From: Pseudomonas eutrophicaquae
GTDB taxonomy: Bacteria; Pseudomonadota; Gammaproteobacteria; Pseudomonadales; Pseudomonadaceae
DNA length: 64,000 nucleotides
Assembly: GCF_023544715.1 (NCBI RefSeq)
Contig: NZ_JAMJEZ010000007.1
Coordinates: forward strand, 62,001-126,000
Direction of reading: 5' to 3'
Shown: positions 34,478-44,210 of the stretch, in pieces
How the letters are laid out: every line of letters starts with the position of its first letter
How positions within the stretch are numbered: position 1 is the first letter of the stretch
Translations under genes and position numbers: made by a program
Notes under the pieces: model-generated
What the model was told of the DNA's origin: nothing
Databases searched by the model: none
Seen by the model: the letters and a program-made list of their open reading frames with translations, nothing else

Positions 34478-36115
34478 ATGAACACGTTTTCCTTCCCGCG
34501 CAGCGCCACCGCTCTGGCCCTGATCCTGGCTGCAAGCCTGGCAACCGGTTGCAGTGGTACCTCCAAGCGTTACTACGTCAGCGACAGTGGTAGCAGCAGC
34601 AGTGCCAATGGCACAGGTTCGGTGATCGATGGCTCCAGCAGCGCAGATGGCACCAGCGGCACGGACGGTACAGGCGGCGGCGGCACTATCGGTACCGATG
34701 GCACGGGTAGCACTGATGGTACCGGCGGCACCGGCACTGATGGCAATGGCGATCTGACCGGCACTGACGGTGCGGGTACCGGCGATGGAACGAACATCGT
34801 GGATGGTGGCGACACCTCCATCCCGGGCACCAGCACGCTCACCCCGACCCGCGGCACCATCACCGAAGTACAGGAAACCGTGGACACACTGCTGGCCGAC
34901 ACCAGCCTGTCGGGCGTGGGTGATCTGGTCAACGGTCTGGTCGATCCGCAGACCGGTACCCTGGCACCGGTCACTGGCCTGCTGGAAAACCTGACCGCCG
35001 AGGGTGGCCTGCTGCAGCCGGTCGGTGATCTGGTCGGCGGACTGGCCACCCGTGATGATGCCCTGCTGGCACCGGTGGTCGCGACCGTCGATGGCCTGCT
35101 CGGCGGCCTGCTGAATGCCGACAGCGGCCTGGTTGGCGGTCTGCTCGGCGGCGAGAGTGGTCTGCTGGGCGGTGGTCTGCTCGGCGGCACGGCCAGCACT
35201 GACGGCACGGGCACCATCAGCGCCGTACAAGGCACCGTCGACAACCTGCTGGGGGATACTGCGCTGGCAGGCGTCGGCGGCCTGGTCAATGGCCTGGTTG
35301 ACCCCAACGCCGGGGTGCTGGCGCCGGTCACCGGCCTGGTCGAAGACCTGACGGCTCCCAGCGGCGCACTGGCCCCCGTCGGCAATCTGGTCGGTGGTCT
35401 GGTGACCAATGAAGATGCTGCACTGGCACCGGTGGTACAGACGGTTGATGGCCTGCTCGGTAGCCTGCTGGGCGGCGAAGGTCTGCTCGGTGGCAGCACC
35501 GGCCTGCTCGGCAGCCTGAGCGGTGGCAGCGCCACAGGCGACGCCAGCGTCACTGACACTGACAGCACCAGCGGGGGTGGCCTGTTGGGCGGTCTGCTCG
35601 GTGGCAGCGGTGGTCTGCTCGGCGGCGTCACCGGCGGCAGCACGACCACAGATGGCACCGGCACCGTCACTGCCGTGCAGGGCACCGTCGACAACCTGCT
35701 GGGGGATACCGCGCTGGCAGGCGTCGGTGGTCTGGTCAATGGTCTGGTTGATCCCAACGCTGGCGCACTGGCACCGGTCACCGGGCTGGTGGAAGACCTG
35801 ACCTCGCCTAATGGCGCGCTGGCACCGGTCCAGGATCTGGTTGGCGGTCTGGTCACCAATCAAGACGCCGCGCTGGCACCGGTGGTCAATGTCGTGGACG
35901 GTCTGGTCGATGGCCTGCTCGGCACCAACGGTGGCCTGCTGGGCACCAGCGGCACCGGTACCGGCCTGCTGGGCGGGTTGCTGGGTGGCACAGGAGCCTC
36001 CGCCAGCACCAGCCTTGATCCGGCCACCAGCGCTACCGTAACCAGCGACACCAGCACCGGACTGGTCGGCGGCCTGCTGGGTGGGCTGCTCGGCGGCGGC
36101 ACCACCGGCAACTGA
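34478..36115 (+). CDS. Repetitive Gly/Leu/Thr-rich lipoprotein with three internal modules
   Basis: 545-aa protein, exported and probably lipidated: leader plus lipobox LATGC (Cys ~25). Residues ~35-110 are a Gly/Ser/Thr/Asp low-complexity linker. Three homologous modules of ~87 residues then start near residues 126, 245 and 395. Each runs through VQxTVDxLLxDTxLxGVG, LVNGLVDP, LAPVTGL and APVVxxVDGLL, and they are separated by GLLGG-rich spacers. The pattern resembles proteins labelled 'collagen-like triple helix repeat' in gammaproteobacteria, although there is no true GXY collagen repeat. I assign no function; surface or biofilm structural roles are guesses. Monocistronic, with a strong downstream hairpin. 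Confidence 0.8.
   Translation: MNTFSFPRSATALALILAASLATGCSGTSKRYYVSDSGSSSSANGTGSVIDGSSSADGTSGTDGTGGGGTIGTDGTGSTDGTGGTGTDGNGDLTGTDGAGTGDGTNIVDGGDTSIPGTSTLTPTRGTITEVQETVDTLLADTSLSGVGDLVNGLVDPQTGTLAPVTGLLENLTAEGGLLQPVGDLVGGLATRDDALLAPVVATVDGLLGGLLNADSGLVGGLLGGESGLLGGGLLGGTASTDGTGTISAVQGTVDNLLGDTALAGVGGLVNGLVDPNAGVLAPVTGLVEDLTAPSGALAPVGNLVGGLVTNEDAALAPVVQTVDGLLGSLLGGEGLLGGSTGLLGSLSGGSATGDASVTDTDSTSGGGLLGGLLGGSGGLLGGVTGGSTTTDGTGTVTAVQGTVDNLLGDTALAGVGGLVNGLVDPNAGALAPVTGLVEDLTSPNGALAPVQDLVGGLVTNQDAALAPVVNVVDGLVDGLLGTNGGLLGTSGTGTGLLGGLLGGTGASASTSLDPATSATVTSDTSTGLVGGLLGGLLGGGTTGN
34853..35920 (+). repeat. Three tandem homologous modules within the lipoprotein gene
   Basis: Modules of about 260 nt begin at 34853, 35210 and 35660. 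Modules 2 and 3 are nearly identical in DNA over their first ~130 nt (35210-35340 and 35660-35790), while module 1 is more diverged. This suggests a recent duplication or gene conversion between copies 2 and 3. Confidence 0.85.
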
Positions 36116-36140
36116 TTCGCGCGCATCGCAACACGTACAG

Positions 36141-36173
36141 GCCGGCCTGCAGCATATCCTGCAGGCCGGCTTG
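36141..36173 (+). terminator. Terminator hairpin after the lipoprotein
   Basis: GCCGGCCTGCAG (36141-36152) and CTGCAGGCCGGC (36159-36170) give a perfect 12-bp stem with a 6-nt loop, followed by TTGCG and TTT a little further on. Confidence 0.7.
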
Positions 36174-36301
36174 CGCGTTTCTGGGCCTTGAGCGGCCATC
36201 CACAGCTGCATCGTGCAGGCAAATCGGGCACACTCTGCCACCAGCCGGGTTGCAGCCCGGCTGCCGCTTCACCCCTTCATGGACCCACGCACGAGCCTGT
36301 C

Positions 36302-36808
36302 ATGCCGCGACACAGACACCTGCTGCGCCCTCAGGGCGACTTCCCCAAGGCCGGCCTCGGTCGCCGCCTGGCCGCGATGTTCTACGATTTTCTGCTGTGC
36401 GTGGCGATGGTCATGGTGGTCACGCTGATCTATCAGCAGGGCATCCTGCGGCTGATCTACGGGGGCGACGAGCTGCTGGCGCTGTCCGAGGCCGGCGCTC
36501 TGGATCGCGACCCGGTCCTCGCCAGCCTGCTGCTGCTGTGCCTGTTCGGCTTCTTTGCCAAGTTCTGGACCCATAACGGTCAGACGCTGGGCATGCAGGT
36601 CTGGCGGGTACGCATCCAGAATGCCGACGGCACCGCCATTGATCTCTGGCAGGCGCTGCTGCGCTTCTTCATCGCCGCCGCCTCCCTGCTGCTCGGCGGG
36701 CTGGGCTATCTGTGGATGCTGTGGAGCAAGGACCAGAGCACCTGGCACGACCGCTACTCGGAAAGCATCGTGGTCGAGCTGCCCAAGCGCGGCGTACAGA
36801 ACCGCTGA
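36302..36808 (+). CDS. RDD-family membrane protein
   Basis: 168 aa. The RDD signature begins AGLGRRLAAMFYDFLLCVAM near residue 20; a second helix follows (ASLLLLCLFGFFAKFW) and a third (ALLRFFIAAASLLLGGLGYLWML), ending WSKDQSTWHDRYSES. The conserved R, D and D residues are present. The transport or sensing role of this family is unclear. ATG 36302 is the most plausible start. It converges on dcd across a hairpin. Confidence 0.85.
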   Translation: MPRHRHLLRPQGDFPKAGLGRRLAAMFYDFLLCVAMVMVVTLIYQQGILRLIYGGDELLALSEAGALDRDPVLASLLLLCLFGFFAKFWTHNGQTLGMQVWRVRIQNADGTAIDLWQALLRFFIAAASLLLGGLGYLWMLWSKDQSTWHDRYSESIVVELPKRGVQNR

Positions 36809-36815
36809 AACGACA

Positions 36816-36840
36816 CAGGGCCGGCGATCAGCCGGCCCTG
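36816..36840. terminator. Bidirectional hairpin between RDD gene and dcd
   Basis: CAGGGCCGGC (36816-36825) and GCCGGCCCTG (36831-36840) form a 10-bp stem around GATCA in the 58-bp convergent gap. Confidence 0.65.
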
Positions 36841-36866
36841 TACGTACAAGAACCTGGATGCAGGCG

Positions 36867-37433
36867 TTACGCCTTGGGCAGCGTGACTCCCGTCTGGCCC
36901 TGATACTTGCCCCCCCGGTCACGGTAAGACACCTCGCACGGCTCATCCGATTGCAGGAACAGCATCTGCGCCACACCCTCGTTGGCGTAAATCTTTGCCG
37001 GCAGGGTGGTGGTGTTGGAGAACTCCAAGGTCACATGCCCTTCCCACTCCGGCTCCAGCGGCGTGACGTTGACGATGATCCCACAGCGGGCATAGGTGCT
37101 CTTGCCAAGGCAAATGGTCAGCACGTCGCGCGGAATGCGGAAGTACTCGACGGTGCGCGCCAGCGCAAAGGAGTTTGGCGGGATGATGCACACCGGACCT
37201 TTGACATCGACGAAGCTCTTTTCATCGAAATTCTTCGGATCGACGGTGGCCGAGTGGATATTGGTGAACACCTTGAACTCGTCAGCACAGCGCACATCGT
37301 AACCGTAGCTCGAGACCCCGTAGGAGATCACCCGTTCTGCTTCGGCGCCGCGCACCTGACGCTCGACGAAGGGCTCGATCATGCCGTACTCAAGCGCCAT
37401 ACGGCGAATCCACTTGTCCGATTTGATGCTCAT
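36867..37433 (-). CDS. dcd: dCTP deaminase
   Basis: Deaminates dCTP to dUTP, feeding dTMP synthesis. 188 aa, same as E. coli and P. aeruginosa Dcd. Typical motifs are [47 protein letters not shown] (with the catalytic Glu in the family position) and [15 protein letters not shown]. The start is ATG 37433; upstream codons lack support. apbC is upstream on the same strand after 144 bp, as in P. aeruginosa. Confidence 0.96.
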   Translation of the reverse strand: MSIKSDKWIRRMALEYGMIEPFVERQVRGAEAERVISYGVSSYGYDVRCADEFKVFTNIHSATVDPKNFDEKSFVDVKGPVCIIPPNSFALARTVEYFRIPRDVLTICLGKSTYARCGIIVNVTPLEPEWEGHVTLEFSNTTTLPAKIYANEGVAQMLFLQSDEPCEVSYRDRGGKYQGQTGVTLPKA

Positions 37434-37577
37434 GCGACTGTCCTGACTGGGTGAAAAACAGAGAAAGCGGGCGCGAAATGCGCCCTGCATCTTACCGGCT
37501 GCCCCCTTCCCGGCAAAGGGTGCAGCCGGCGCCTGGTGCGACACGGCACGCCATGCGGCTACACGCAGACTGGAAAC

Positions 37578-38666
37578 TCAGTCCTCGCTGATCTGAATGC
37601 TCGGCAACACCGGCGCGGCCTGGCGCAGCAGGCGGGCGCCGACCTTGCGCGCCAGCACCTGATAAAGCGCCGCGATCGGCCCCTCCGGTTCGGCAACCAC
37701 GGTCGGTCGCCCACCGTCAGCCTGCTCGCGGATCGCCATGGCCAACGGCAAGGATGCCAGCACCTCGACACCATACTGCGCGGCCAGCTTCGCGCCGCCG
37801 CCCTCGCCAAACAGGTGCTCGGCATGCCCGCAGTTCGAGCAAATATGCACCGCCATGTTCTCCACCACCCCAAGCACCGGGATCTTGACCTTGGCGAACA
37901 TCTCCACACCCTTCTTGGCGTCGAGCAGGGCCAGATCCTGCGGCGTGGTGACGATCAGCGCACCGGCCACCGGCACCTTCTGTGCCAAGGTCAGCTGGAT
38001 GTCGCCAGTGCCCGGCGGCATGTCCACCACCAGATAATCCAGGTTGTCCCAGGCGCTCTGGGTGATCAGTTGCAGCAGCGCGCCGGAGGCCATCGGCCCG
38101 CGCCAGACCATCGGCGTGCGCTCATCGGCAAGAAAGGCCATCGACATCACCTGAAGGCTGTGGGCCTCGAGCGGCACGAACCACTGGCCATCACGGATCT
38201 GCGGACGGGTGCCATCCGCGATGCCGAGCATCAGGCCCTGACTGGGGCCGTAGATGTCGGCATCCAGAATGCCGACCCGCGCACCCTCGCGGGCCAGCGC
38301 CAGCGCCAGATTGGCCGTGGTGGTCGATTTGCCGACCCCGCCCTTGCCAGAGGCCACCGCGATCACATTCTTCACCCCGGCCAAGGCCTGGGTCTGCGCC
38401 GGAACCGGATGCGCCGGAATCACGCAATCCACATGCACCAGAGCCTCGCCGACCCCAGCCAGCGTCTTCAGCCCCGCTTCCAGCTGCGCCGCCCAGCCGG
38501 CCTTGAACAGCCCGGCGGCATAGCCCAGCTCCAGACGCACGCGCACGCGATCGCCGTCGATGCTGACCTCACGCAGGCAGCCGGCACTGACCGGGTCCTG
38601 CCCGAGATGCGGATCAAGGTACTGTCGCAGGACCGCCTCGACAGCGGCGCGGGTAACGGCACTCAT
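37578..38666 (-). CDS. apbC: Iron-sulfur cluster carrier protein ApbC/Mrp
   Basis: P-loop ATPase that delivers Fe-S clusters to apoproteins. The N-terminal ~90 residues form a MIP18-type domain. The deviant Walker A SGKGGVGKS is near residue 105, followed by LDADIYGPSQ, VVDMPPGTGD and the cluster-binding CSNCG (CxxC) motif. 362 aa. Divergent from metG, as in P. aeruginosa; the 132-bp gap must hold both promoters. Confidence 0.95.
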   Translation of the reverse strand: MSAVTRAAVEAVLRQYLDPHLGQDPVSAGCLREVSIDGDRVRVRLELGYAAGLFKAGWAAQLEAGLKTLAGVGEALVHVDCVIPAHPVPAQTQALAGVKNVIAVASGKGGVGKSTTTANLALALAREGARVGILDADIYGPSQGLMLGIADGTRPQIRDGQWFVPLEAHSLQVMSMAFLADERTPMVWRGPMASGALLQLITQSAWDNLDYLVVDMPPGTGDIQLTLAQKVPVAGALIVTTPQDLALLDAKKGVEMFAKVKIPVLGVVENMAVHICSNCGHAEHLFGEGGGAKLAAQYGVEVLASLPLAMAIREQADGGRPTVVAEPEGPIAALYQVLARKVGARLLRQAAPVLPSIQISED

Positions 38667-38798
38667 GGATGACTCCCGAAAAATGGTTGAGTAAAACAGG
38701 CGGCTATCCTAACCGAGCGCCCGCCCTGCAGATGAAAAAAAGCGTGCGGGTCTATATAGTTCCCGGCTTCTTTCGTTTCGCCAGTGCAGCCGATCATC

Positions 38799-40844
38799 AT
38801 GTCCGAGCCCCGCCAGATTCTCGTTACCAGCGCCCTGCCCTACGCCAACGGCTCCATTCACCTCGGCCACATGCTCGAGTACATCCAGACCGACATCTGG
38901 GTGCGCTTCCAGAAGCAGCGCGGCCACCAGTGTCTCTATGTCTGCGCCGACGACGCCCATGGCTCGGCCATCATGCTGCGCGCCGAGAAGGAAGGCATCA
39001 CCCCCGAGCAGCTGATCGCCAACGTGCAGGCCGAGCACAGCCAGGACTTTGCGGACTTTCTGGTCGATTTCGACAACTTCCATTCGACCCACGCCGAAGA
39101 AAACCGCGCACTGGCCGAGCTGATCTATACCCGCCTGCGCGATGCCGGGCACATCGCTACCCGCTCGGTGACCCAGTACTTCGACCCGGACAAGGGCATG
39201 TTCCTCGCCGACCGCTTCATCAAGGGCACCTGCCCGAAGTGCGGTGCTGAGGATCAGTACGGCGACAACTGCGAAAAATGCGGTGCCACCTACGAGCCGA
39301 CCGAGCTAAAAGACCCGCGCTCGGCGATCTCCGGCGCCACTCCGGTGCTCAAGGACTCCAAGCACTTCTTCTTCAAGCTGCCCGACTTCGAGGCGATGCT
39401 GAAAGCGTGGACCCGCAGCGGCACCCTGCAGGACGCGGTGGCCAACAAGATCGCCGAATGGCTGGACGGCGGCCTGCAGGAGTGGGACATCTCCCGCGAC
39501 GCGCCCTACTTCGGCTTCGAGATCCCGGGCGAGCCGGGCAAGTACTTCTACGTCTGGCTGGACGCACCGATCGGCTACATGGCCAGCTTCAAGAACCTCT
39601 GCGCGCGCCGCCCGGAGCTGGATTTTGACGCCTTCTGGCAGAAGGACTCCAAGGCCGAGCTGTACCACTTCATCGGCAAGGACATCGTCAACTTCCACAC
39701 CCTGTTCTGGCCGGCGATGCTGGAAGGCGCGGGCTTCCGCAAGCCGAGCGCGGTCAACGTGCACGGCTACCTGACCGTCAATGGGCAGAAGATGTCCAAG
39801 TCGCGCGGCACCTTCATCAAGGCGCGCACCTACCTCGATCATCTGAATCCCGAGTACCTGCGCTACTACTACGCCAGCAAGCTGTCGCGTGGCGTGGATG
39901 ATCTGGACCTCAACCTCGAAGATTTCGTGCAGAAGGTCAACTCGGATCTGGTCGGCAAGGTGGTCAACATCGCCAGCCGCTGCGCCGGCTTCATCCACAA
40001 GGGCAATGCCGGGGTGATGGTCGACGCCAACCCCGAGCCCGAGCTGTGGGACGCTTTCCAGGCCGCCGCGCCGAGCATCGCCGAGGCCTACGAGCACCGC
40101 GACTTCGGCCGCGCCATGCGCGAGATCATGCACCTGGCCGACCGCGCCAACGCCTGGATCGCAGACAAGGCGCCGTGGGCGCTGAACAAGGTCGAGGGCA
40201 AGCAGGCCGAAGTGCAGGAAATCTGCGCCTTTGGCGTCAACCTGTTCCGCCAGCTGGTGATCTTCTTGAAGCCGGTGCTGCCGAACCTTGCCGCCGCCGC
40301 CGAGGGCTTCCTCAACGTCGCCCCGCTGACCTGGCAGGATCATGCGCTGCGCCTAGCCAACCACCCGCTCAACCCGTTCACCCCGCTGATGACCCGTATC
40401 GAGCCCGCGAAGATTGACGCCATGATCGAAGCCTCCAAGGAAGACCTCGCCGCCCAAAACACCGAAGCCGCCGCGCCGACCGGCAATGGCGAGCTGGTCA
40501 AGGAGCCGCTGGCGGCGGAAATCAACTTCGACGCCTTTGCCGCGGTGGATCTGCGCATCGCGCTGATCGAGAAGTGCGAGTTCGTCGAGGGCGCCGACAA
40601 GCTGCTGCGCCTGACCCTGGACATCGGCGATGCCAAGCGCAACGTGTTCTCCGGCATCAAGTCCGCCTACCCGGACCCAAGCAAACTGGAAGGCCGCCTG
40701 ACCCTGTACGTCGCCAACCTCGCGCCGCGCAAGATGAAGTTCGGCATCAGCGAGGGCATGGTGCTGGCCGCCGGCCCCGGTGGTGAGGAAATCTTCCTGC
40801 TCAGCCCGGACGCCGGTGCCAAGCCGGGCCAGCGCGTGCACTAA
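38799..40844 (+). CDS. metG: Methionyl-tRNA synthetase
   Basis: 681 aa, class I aminoacyl-tRNA synthetase. HLGH at residues 21-24 is the HIGH motif, and KMSKS is at 331-335. The two zinc knuckles CPKC and CEKC lie near residues 145-162. An EMAP/tRNA-binding dimerisation domain (~575-681) is attached, as in E. coli MetG. ATG 38799 ([10 protein letters not shown]) is preferred over 38784. Followed by a strong hairpin. Confidence 0.97.
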   Translation: MSEPRQILVTSALPYANGSIHLGHMLEYIQTDIWVRFQKQRGHQCLYVCADDAHGSAIMLRAEKEGITPEQLIANVQAEHSQDFADFLVDFDNFHSTHAEENRALAELIYTRLRDAGHIATRSVTQYFDPDKGMFLADRFIKGTCPKCGAEDQYGDNCEKCGATYEPTELKDPRSAISGATPVLKDSKHFFFKLPDFEAMLKAWTRSGTLQDAVANKIAEWLDGGLQEWDISRDAPYFGFEIPGEPGKYFYVWLDAPIGYMASFKNLCARRPELDFDAFWQKDSKAELYHFIGKDIVNFHTLFWPAMLEGAGFRKPSAVNVHGYLTVNGQKMSKSRGTFIKARTYLDHLNPEYLRYYYASKLSRGVDDLDLNLEDFVQKVNSDLVGKVVNIASRCAGFIHKGNAGVMVDANPEPELWDAFQAAAPSIAEAYEHRDFGRAMREIMHLADRANAWIADKAPWALNKVEGKQAEVQEICAFGVNLFRQLVIFLKPVLPNLAAAAEGFLNVAPLTWQDHALRLANHPLNPFTPLMTRIEPAKIDAMIEASKEDLAAQNTEAAAPTGNGELVKEPLAAEINFDAFAAVDLRIALIEKCEFVEGADKLLRLTLDIGDAKRNVFSGIKSAYPDPSKLEGRLTLYVANLAPRKMKFGISEGMVLAAGPGGEEIFLLSPDAGAKPGQRVH

Positions 40845-40852
40845 GTCCTGTG

Positions 40853-40883
40853 CGGGCCTGTCACCTTGGCGGTGGCAGGCCCG
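40853..40883 (+). terminator. Hairpin after metG
   Basis: CGGGCCTGTCACC (40853-40865) pairs with GGTGGCAGGCCCG (40871-40883) with one T-G pair. A separate AT-rich inverted repeat, TTTTATTC/GAATAAAA, lies at 40905-40927 ahead of the rsx operon. Confidence 0.65.
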
Positions 40884-41014
40884 GCAAATAGCAGTATCTG
40901 CACCTTTTATTCTTAAAAGGAATAAAAAACCCCGCCACTATCGACTTGTACGCTATAACGGCGTTCACGATAATAAGCGCCCCCATCCTCAGCCCGCACG
41001 AGCCGCCCTCGCCC

Positions 41015-41599
41015 ATGACCGAACTTGCCCTCATTCTGGTCAGCGCCATTCTGGTCAACAACTTCGTGCTGGTGCAGTTCCTTGGCCTCTGCCCGTTCAT
41101 GGGCGTTTCCAAGAAGATCGAAACCGCCATCGGCCTGTCACTGGCCACCACCTTCGTGCTGACGCTGGCGGCGATGTGCAGCTACCTGCTGCACCAGTAT
41201 GTACTCAAACCGCTGGATCTGGAGTTTCTGCGCACCATCAGCTTCATTCTGGTGATCGCGGTGGTGGTGCAGTTCACCGAGATGGTGGTCAACAAGACCA
41301 GCCCGCTGCTGCACCGGGTGCTGGGTATCTTCCTGCCGCTGATCACCACCAACTGCATCGTGCTTGGCGTCGCCCTGCTCAACGCCAACAAGGCCGAGTT
41401 CACCTTCCTCACCGCCACGGCCAACGGCTTTGCCGCGGGCCTCGGCTTCTCGCTGGTGCTGGTGCTGTTCGCCGCGCTGCGTGAGCGCATTGCCATCGCC
41501 GATGTGCCGACGCCCTTCCGTGGCGCGGCCATCGGCATGATCACCGCCGGCCTGATGTCGCTGGCGTTCATGGGCTTCACCGGATTGATCAAGCTATGA
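41015..41599 (+). CDS. rsxA: Rsx/Rnf electron transport complex subunit A
   Basis: 194-aa integral membrane protein with six predicted helices, starting [35 protein letters not shown] and [11 protein letters not shown] carry the cysteine positions typical of RnfA/RsxA. Rnf-type complexes move electrons between NADH and low-potential carriers; RsxABCDGE in E. coli keeps SoxR reduced. A TATAAC -10-like element lies at 40954-40959. First gene of rsxABCDGE-nth; overlaps rsxB (ATGA). Confidence 0.95.
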   Translation: MTELALILVSAILVNNFVLVQFLGLCPFMGVSKKIETAIGLSLATTFVLTLAAMCSYLLHQYVLKPLDLEFLRTISFILVIAVVVQFTEMVVNKTSPLLHRVLGIFLPLITTNCIVLGVALLNANKAEFTFLTATANGFAAGLGFSLVLVLFAALRERIAIADVPTPFRGAAIGMITAGLMSLAFMGFTGLIKL

Positions 41600-42171
41600 G
41601 TCTGGTCCTGATTGCCATCCTTGCCCTGGCCCTGCTGTGTCTGGTGGCCGGGGCCATCCTTGGCTATGCGGCGGTGCGTTTTCGCGTCGAGGGTGATCCG
41701 ATCGTCGAGCAGATCAACGCCCTGCTGCCGCAGACCCAGTGCGGCCAGTGCGGCTATCCGGGCTGCAAGCCCTACGCCGAGGCGATTGCCGGCGGCGACA
41801 AGATCAACAAATGCCCGCCCGGTGGTCAGGCCACCGTGCAGGCGCTGGCTGACCTGCTGGATGTCGAGGCCGAACCGCTGGATGCCGAAGAAGGCGAAAA
41901 ACCACGCATGGTGGCGCGGATCCGCGAGGCCGAGTGCATCGGCTGCACCAAGTGCATCCAGGCCTGCCCGGTGGATGCCATCGTCGGCGCGGCCCGGCAG
42001 ATGCACACGGTGATCCAGGACGAGTGCACCGGCTGCGACCTGTGTGTCGAGCCCTGCCCGGTGGACTGCATCGACATGATCGAGGTCGGCGCCGACGTCA
42101 ACAGCTGGAAATGGGAACGCCCGCTACCACCCGGGCAAGTGATCGCCACCGATCGGGGACATGCCGCATGA
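41596..42171 (+). CDS. rsxB: Rsx/Rnf complex subunit B (ferredoxin-like)
   Basis: 191 aa: one N-terminal TM helix, a 4Fe-4S site of the CGQCGYPGC type (~residues 50-58, plus a later Cys), then two 4Fe-4S ferredoxin motifs, [12 protein letters not shown] and [12 protein letters not shown]. Passes electrons within the complex. Overlaps both rsxA and rsxC by 4 nt. Confidence 0.96.
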   Translation: MSLVLIAILALALLCLVAGAILGYAAVRFRVEGDPIVEQINALLPQTQCGQCGYPGCKPYAEAIAGGDKINKCPPGGQATVQALADLLDVEAEPLDAEEGEKPRMVARIREAECIGCTKCIQACPVDAIVGAARQMHTVIQDECTGCDLCVEPCPVDCIDMIEVGADVNSWKWERPLPPGQVIATDRGHAA

Positions 42172-44123
42172 CTGCTGCCGCCATGATCTGGGACATTCCC
42201 GGCGGGATTCACCCTGCCGAGCACAAGGAGCTGTCCAACACCACCGCCATCGCGCATCCGCCGCTGCCCCGCCAGCTGATCCTGCCGCTGGGCCAGCACA
42301 TTGGTGCGGCGGCTGAACCCTGCGTGCAGGTGGGCGAGCGGGTGCTCAAGGGGCAGAAGATTGCCGAGGCCAACGGGCATATCAGCGTGCCATTGCACGC
42401 ACCGACTTCCGGTACGGTCAGCTTCATCGGCCCGCAGCCTTACCCCCACGCCTCCGGGATGTTGGCGCCGGCGATCGTCATTGATAGCGATGGGCGCGAT
42501 GAGTGGTGCGAGCTTTTCCCCTGTCCGGACTATCGCCAGCTGGACAATGCAGCGCTGCTGGCGCGCATCCGCGAGGCCGGGATCAACGGCTTGGGCGGAG
42601 CGGGCTTCCCGACCGCGGTCAAGCTGACCGCCCGCCCGCAGCAGAAGATCCACACCCTGATCATCAACGGCACCGAATGCGAGCCTTATATCAGCGCCGA
42701 TGATCGCCTGATGCGCGAGCGGGCGGCCGAGCTGATCAGTGGCATCGAGATCCTCGAACACCTGATCCAGCCCGATGAGGTGCTGATCGGTATCGAGGAC
42801 AACAAGCCCGAGGCGATTGCCGCAGTGCGCGCAGCGCTAGGCAACCGCGCCTGGCAGATCAAGGTCTTCCCCACCAAGTACCCCTCCGGTGGTGAGCGTC
42901 AGCTGATCCAGATCCTCACCGGGCGGGAAGTCCCCGCCGGTGGCCTGCCCGCCGATATCGGCATGCTCTGCCAGAACGTCGGGACCGCCGTGGCCGTGCA
43001 TGACGCCATCCTGCATGGCAAGCCGCTGATCTCACGCATCACCACCCTGACCGGCGAGGCGCTGAGCCGCCCCGGTAATGTCGAGGCGCTGATCGGCACC
43101 CCGGTCCGTGAGCTGCTGGCCTTTGCCGGCCTCGACTCGGCGCGCATGGAGCGGCTGATCATGGGCGGGCCGATGATGGGCGTTACCTTGCCCTCGCTGG
43201 ATGTCCCGCTGATCAAGACCTGCAACTGCCTGCTGGTCCCGACCCGCGAGGAGCTGCCACCGCCGCCGCCCGCCCAGCCCTGCATCCGCTGCGGCGAGTG
43301 CGCACTGGCCTGCCCGGCCAGCCTGCTGCCCCAGCAGCTGCACTTTTTTGCCTTGGGCAGCGAGCACGAGCAGCTCAAGGCCCATCACCTGTTCGACTGC
43401 ATCGAGTGTGGCGCCTGTGCCTACGTCTGCCCGTCGAGCATTCCGCTGGTGCAGTACTACCGCGCCGCCAAGGCGGAGATTCGCGAGCTGGAGCAGAAGC
43501 AGCAAAAAGCCGAGCACTCCAAGCAGCGCTTTGAGCAGCGTCAGGAACGCCTGCGCCGCGAAGAAGAACGCAAGGAAGAAGAACGCCGCGCCCGCGCCGA
43601 AAAGGCCGCCCGCGCCAAGGCAGCGCAAGTCGAAGCCGCGGCGGCTTCGGCGAGCGCGACCCCGGCTCCGGCAGCGGCAGCGGCAGCGGCACCGGCCGCC
43701 GCCACCAGCGAAGGCGCCGAAGCCCTCAAGCGCCTGAAGATCGAAGCCAGCCTGGCGCAGGTGGCGCTGAAAAAGGCTGAAAAACAGCTGGCCCAGCACG
43801 ACAGCGCCGAACTGCAGGCCCAGGTCGCAGAATTGCGCCAGGCGGCCAGCGCGGCGCAGGAGGCACTGGCGCAGGCGCAGGCTGCTGCCAGCAGTGCACC
43901 CGCAGAAAACACCACCGCGCCGCCCGCGCCCCAAGAGGCTGCACCCGCCCGCAAACCGGTCCTCGATGAGGCCACCAAAAAGGCCAAGGTCGAGCTGGCG
44001 ATGAAGCGCGCTGAACTGCGCAAGGCGGAAAAGGCCGGTGCCGATGACGCCACGCTGGCGGCGCTGCGTGAAGCATTGGCAGCGGCGGAACAGCAGCTGG
44101 CGGCGCTCACCCCCGCCGAGTGA
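42168..44123 (+). CDS. rsxC: Rsx/Rnf complex subunit C
   Basis: Peripheral NADH/FMN- and Fe-S-binding subunit. 651 aa. The N-terminal barrel-sandwich region is followed by the SLBB/NADH-binding domain ([37 protein letters not shown]). Two ferredoxin motifs then follow ([12 protein letters not shown] and [12 protein letters not shown]). The last ~200 residues are Ala/Glu/Lys-rich coiled coil with Pro/Ala linkers, a variable extension also seen in E. coli RsxC. ATG 42168 overlaps rsxB. Confidence 0.95.
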   Translation: MTAAAMIWDIPGGIHPAEHKELSNTTAIAHPPLPRQLILPLGQHIGAAAEPCVQVGERVLKGQKIAEANGHISVPLHAPTSGTVSFIGPQPYPHASGMLAPAIVIDSDGRDEWCELFPCPDYRQLDNAALLARIREAGINGLGGAGFPTAVKLTARPQQKIHTLIINGTECEPYISADDRLMRERAAELISGIEILEHLIQPDEVLIGIEDNKPEAIAAVRAALGNRAWQIKVFPTKYPSGGERQLIQILTGREVPAGGLPADIGMLCQNVGTAVAVHDAILHGKPLISRITTLTGEALSRPGNVEALIGTPVRELLAFAGLDSARMERLIMGGPMMGVTLPSLDVPLIKTCNCLLVPTREELPPPPPAQPCIRCGECALACPASLLPQQLHFFALGSEHEQLKAHHLFDCIECGACAYVCPSSIPLVQYYRAAKAEIRELEQKQQKAEHSKQRFEQRQERLRREEERKEEERRARAEKAARAKAAQVEAAAASASATPAPAAAAAAAPAAATSEGAEALKRLKIEASLAQVALKKAEKQLAQHDSAELQAQVAELRQAASAAQEALAQAQAAASSAPAENTTAPPAPQEAAPARKPVLDEATKKAKVELAMKRAELRKAEKAGADDATLAALREALAAAEQQLAALTPAE

Positions 44124-44126
44124 CCA

Positions 44127-44152
44127 CCTCCCCTGCGCCCGTGCAGGGGAGG
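44127..44152 (+). repeat. Intra-operon hairpin between rsxC and rsxD
   Basis: CCTCCCCTGC (44127-44136) and GCAGGGGAGG (44143-44152) form a 10-bp stem with a 6-nt loop, 4 bp after the rsxC stop. No T-run. It probably tunes mRNA stability or readthrough to rsxD. Confidence 0.55.
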
Positions 44153-44210
44153 CCTGAATTGCCGGAGCCGGGAGCCTTTCCCGCTCCTTACCCAACCCAA
44201 CGGAGCGATC

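Noticed and set aside
34061-34480. Integrated element at tRNA-Leu
   Set aside because: The tRNA is intact with encoded CCA and terminator; no integrase and no direct repeat of its 3' end nearby.
34853-35920. Possible CRISPR array or VNTR-type non-coding repeat
   Set aside because: Repeats are long, unequal in period, in frame and code for homologous protein modules; no short regular repeat-spacer pattern.
34430-36241. 603-codon minus-strand frame opposite the repetitive lipoprotein
   Set aside because: The plus-strand frame has a signal peptide, lipobox and module structure. The antisense repeats simply mirror it.
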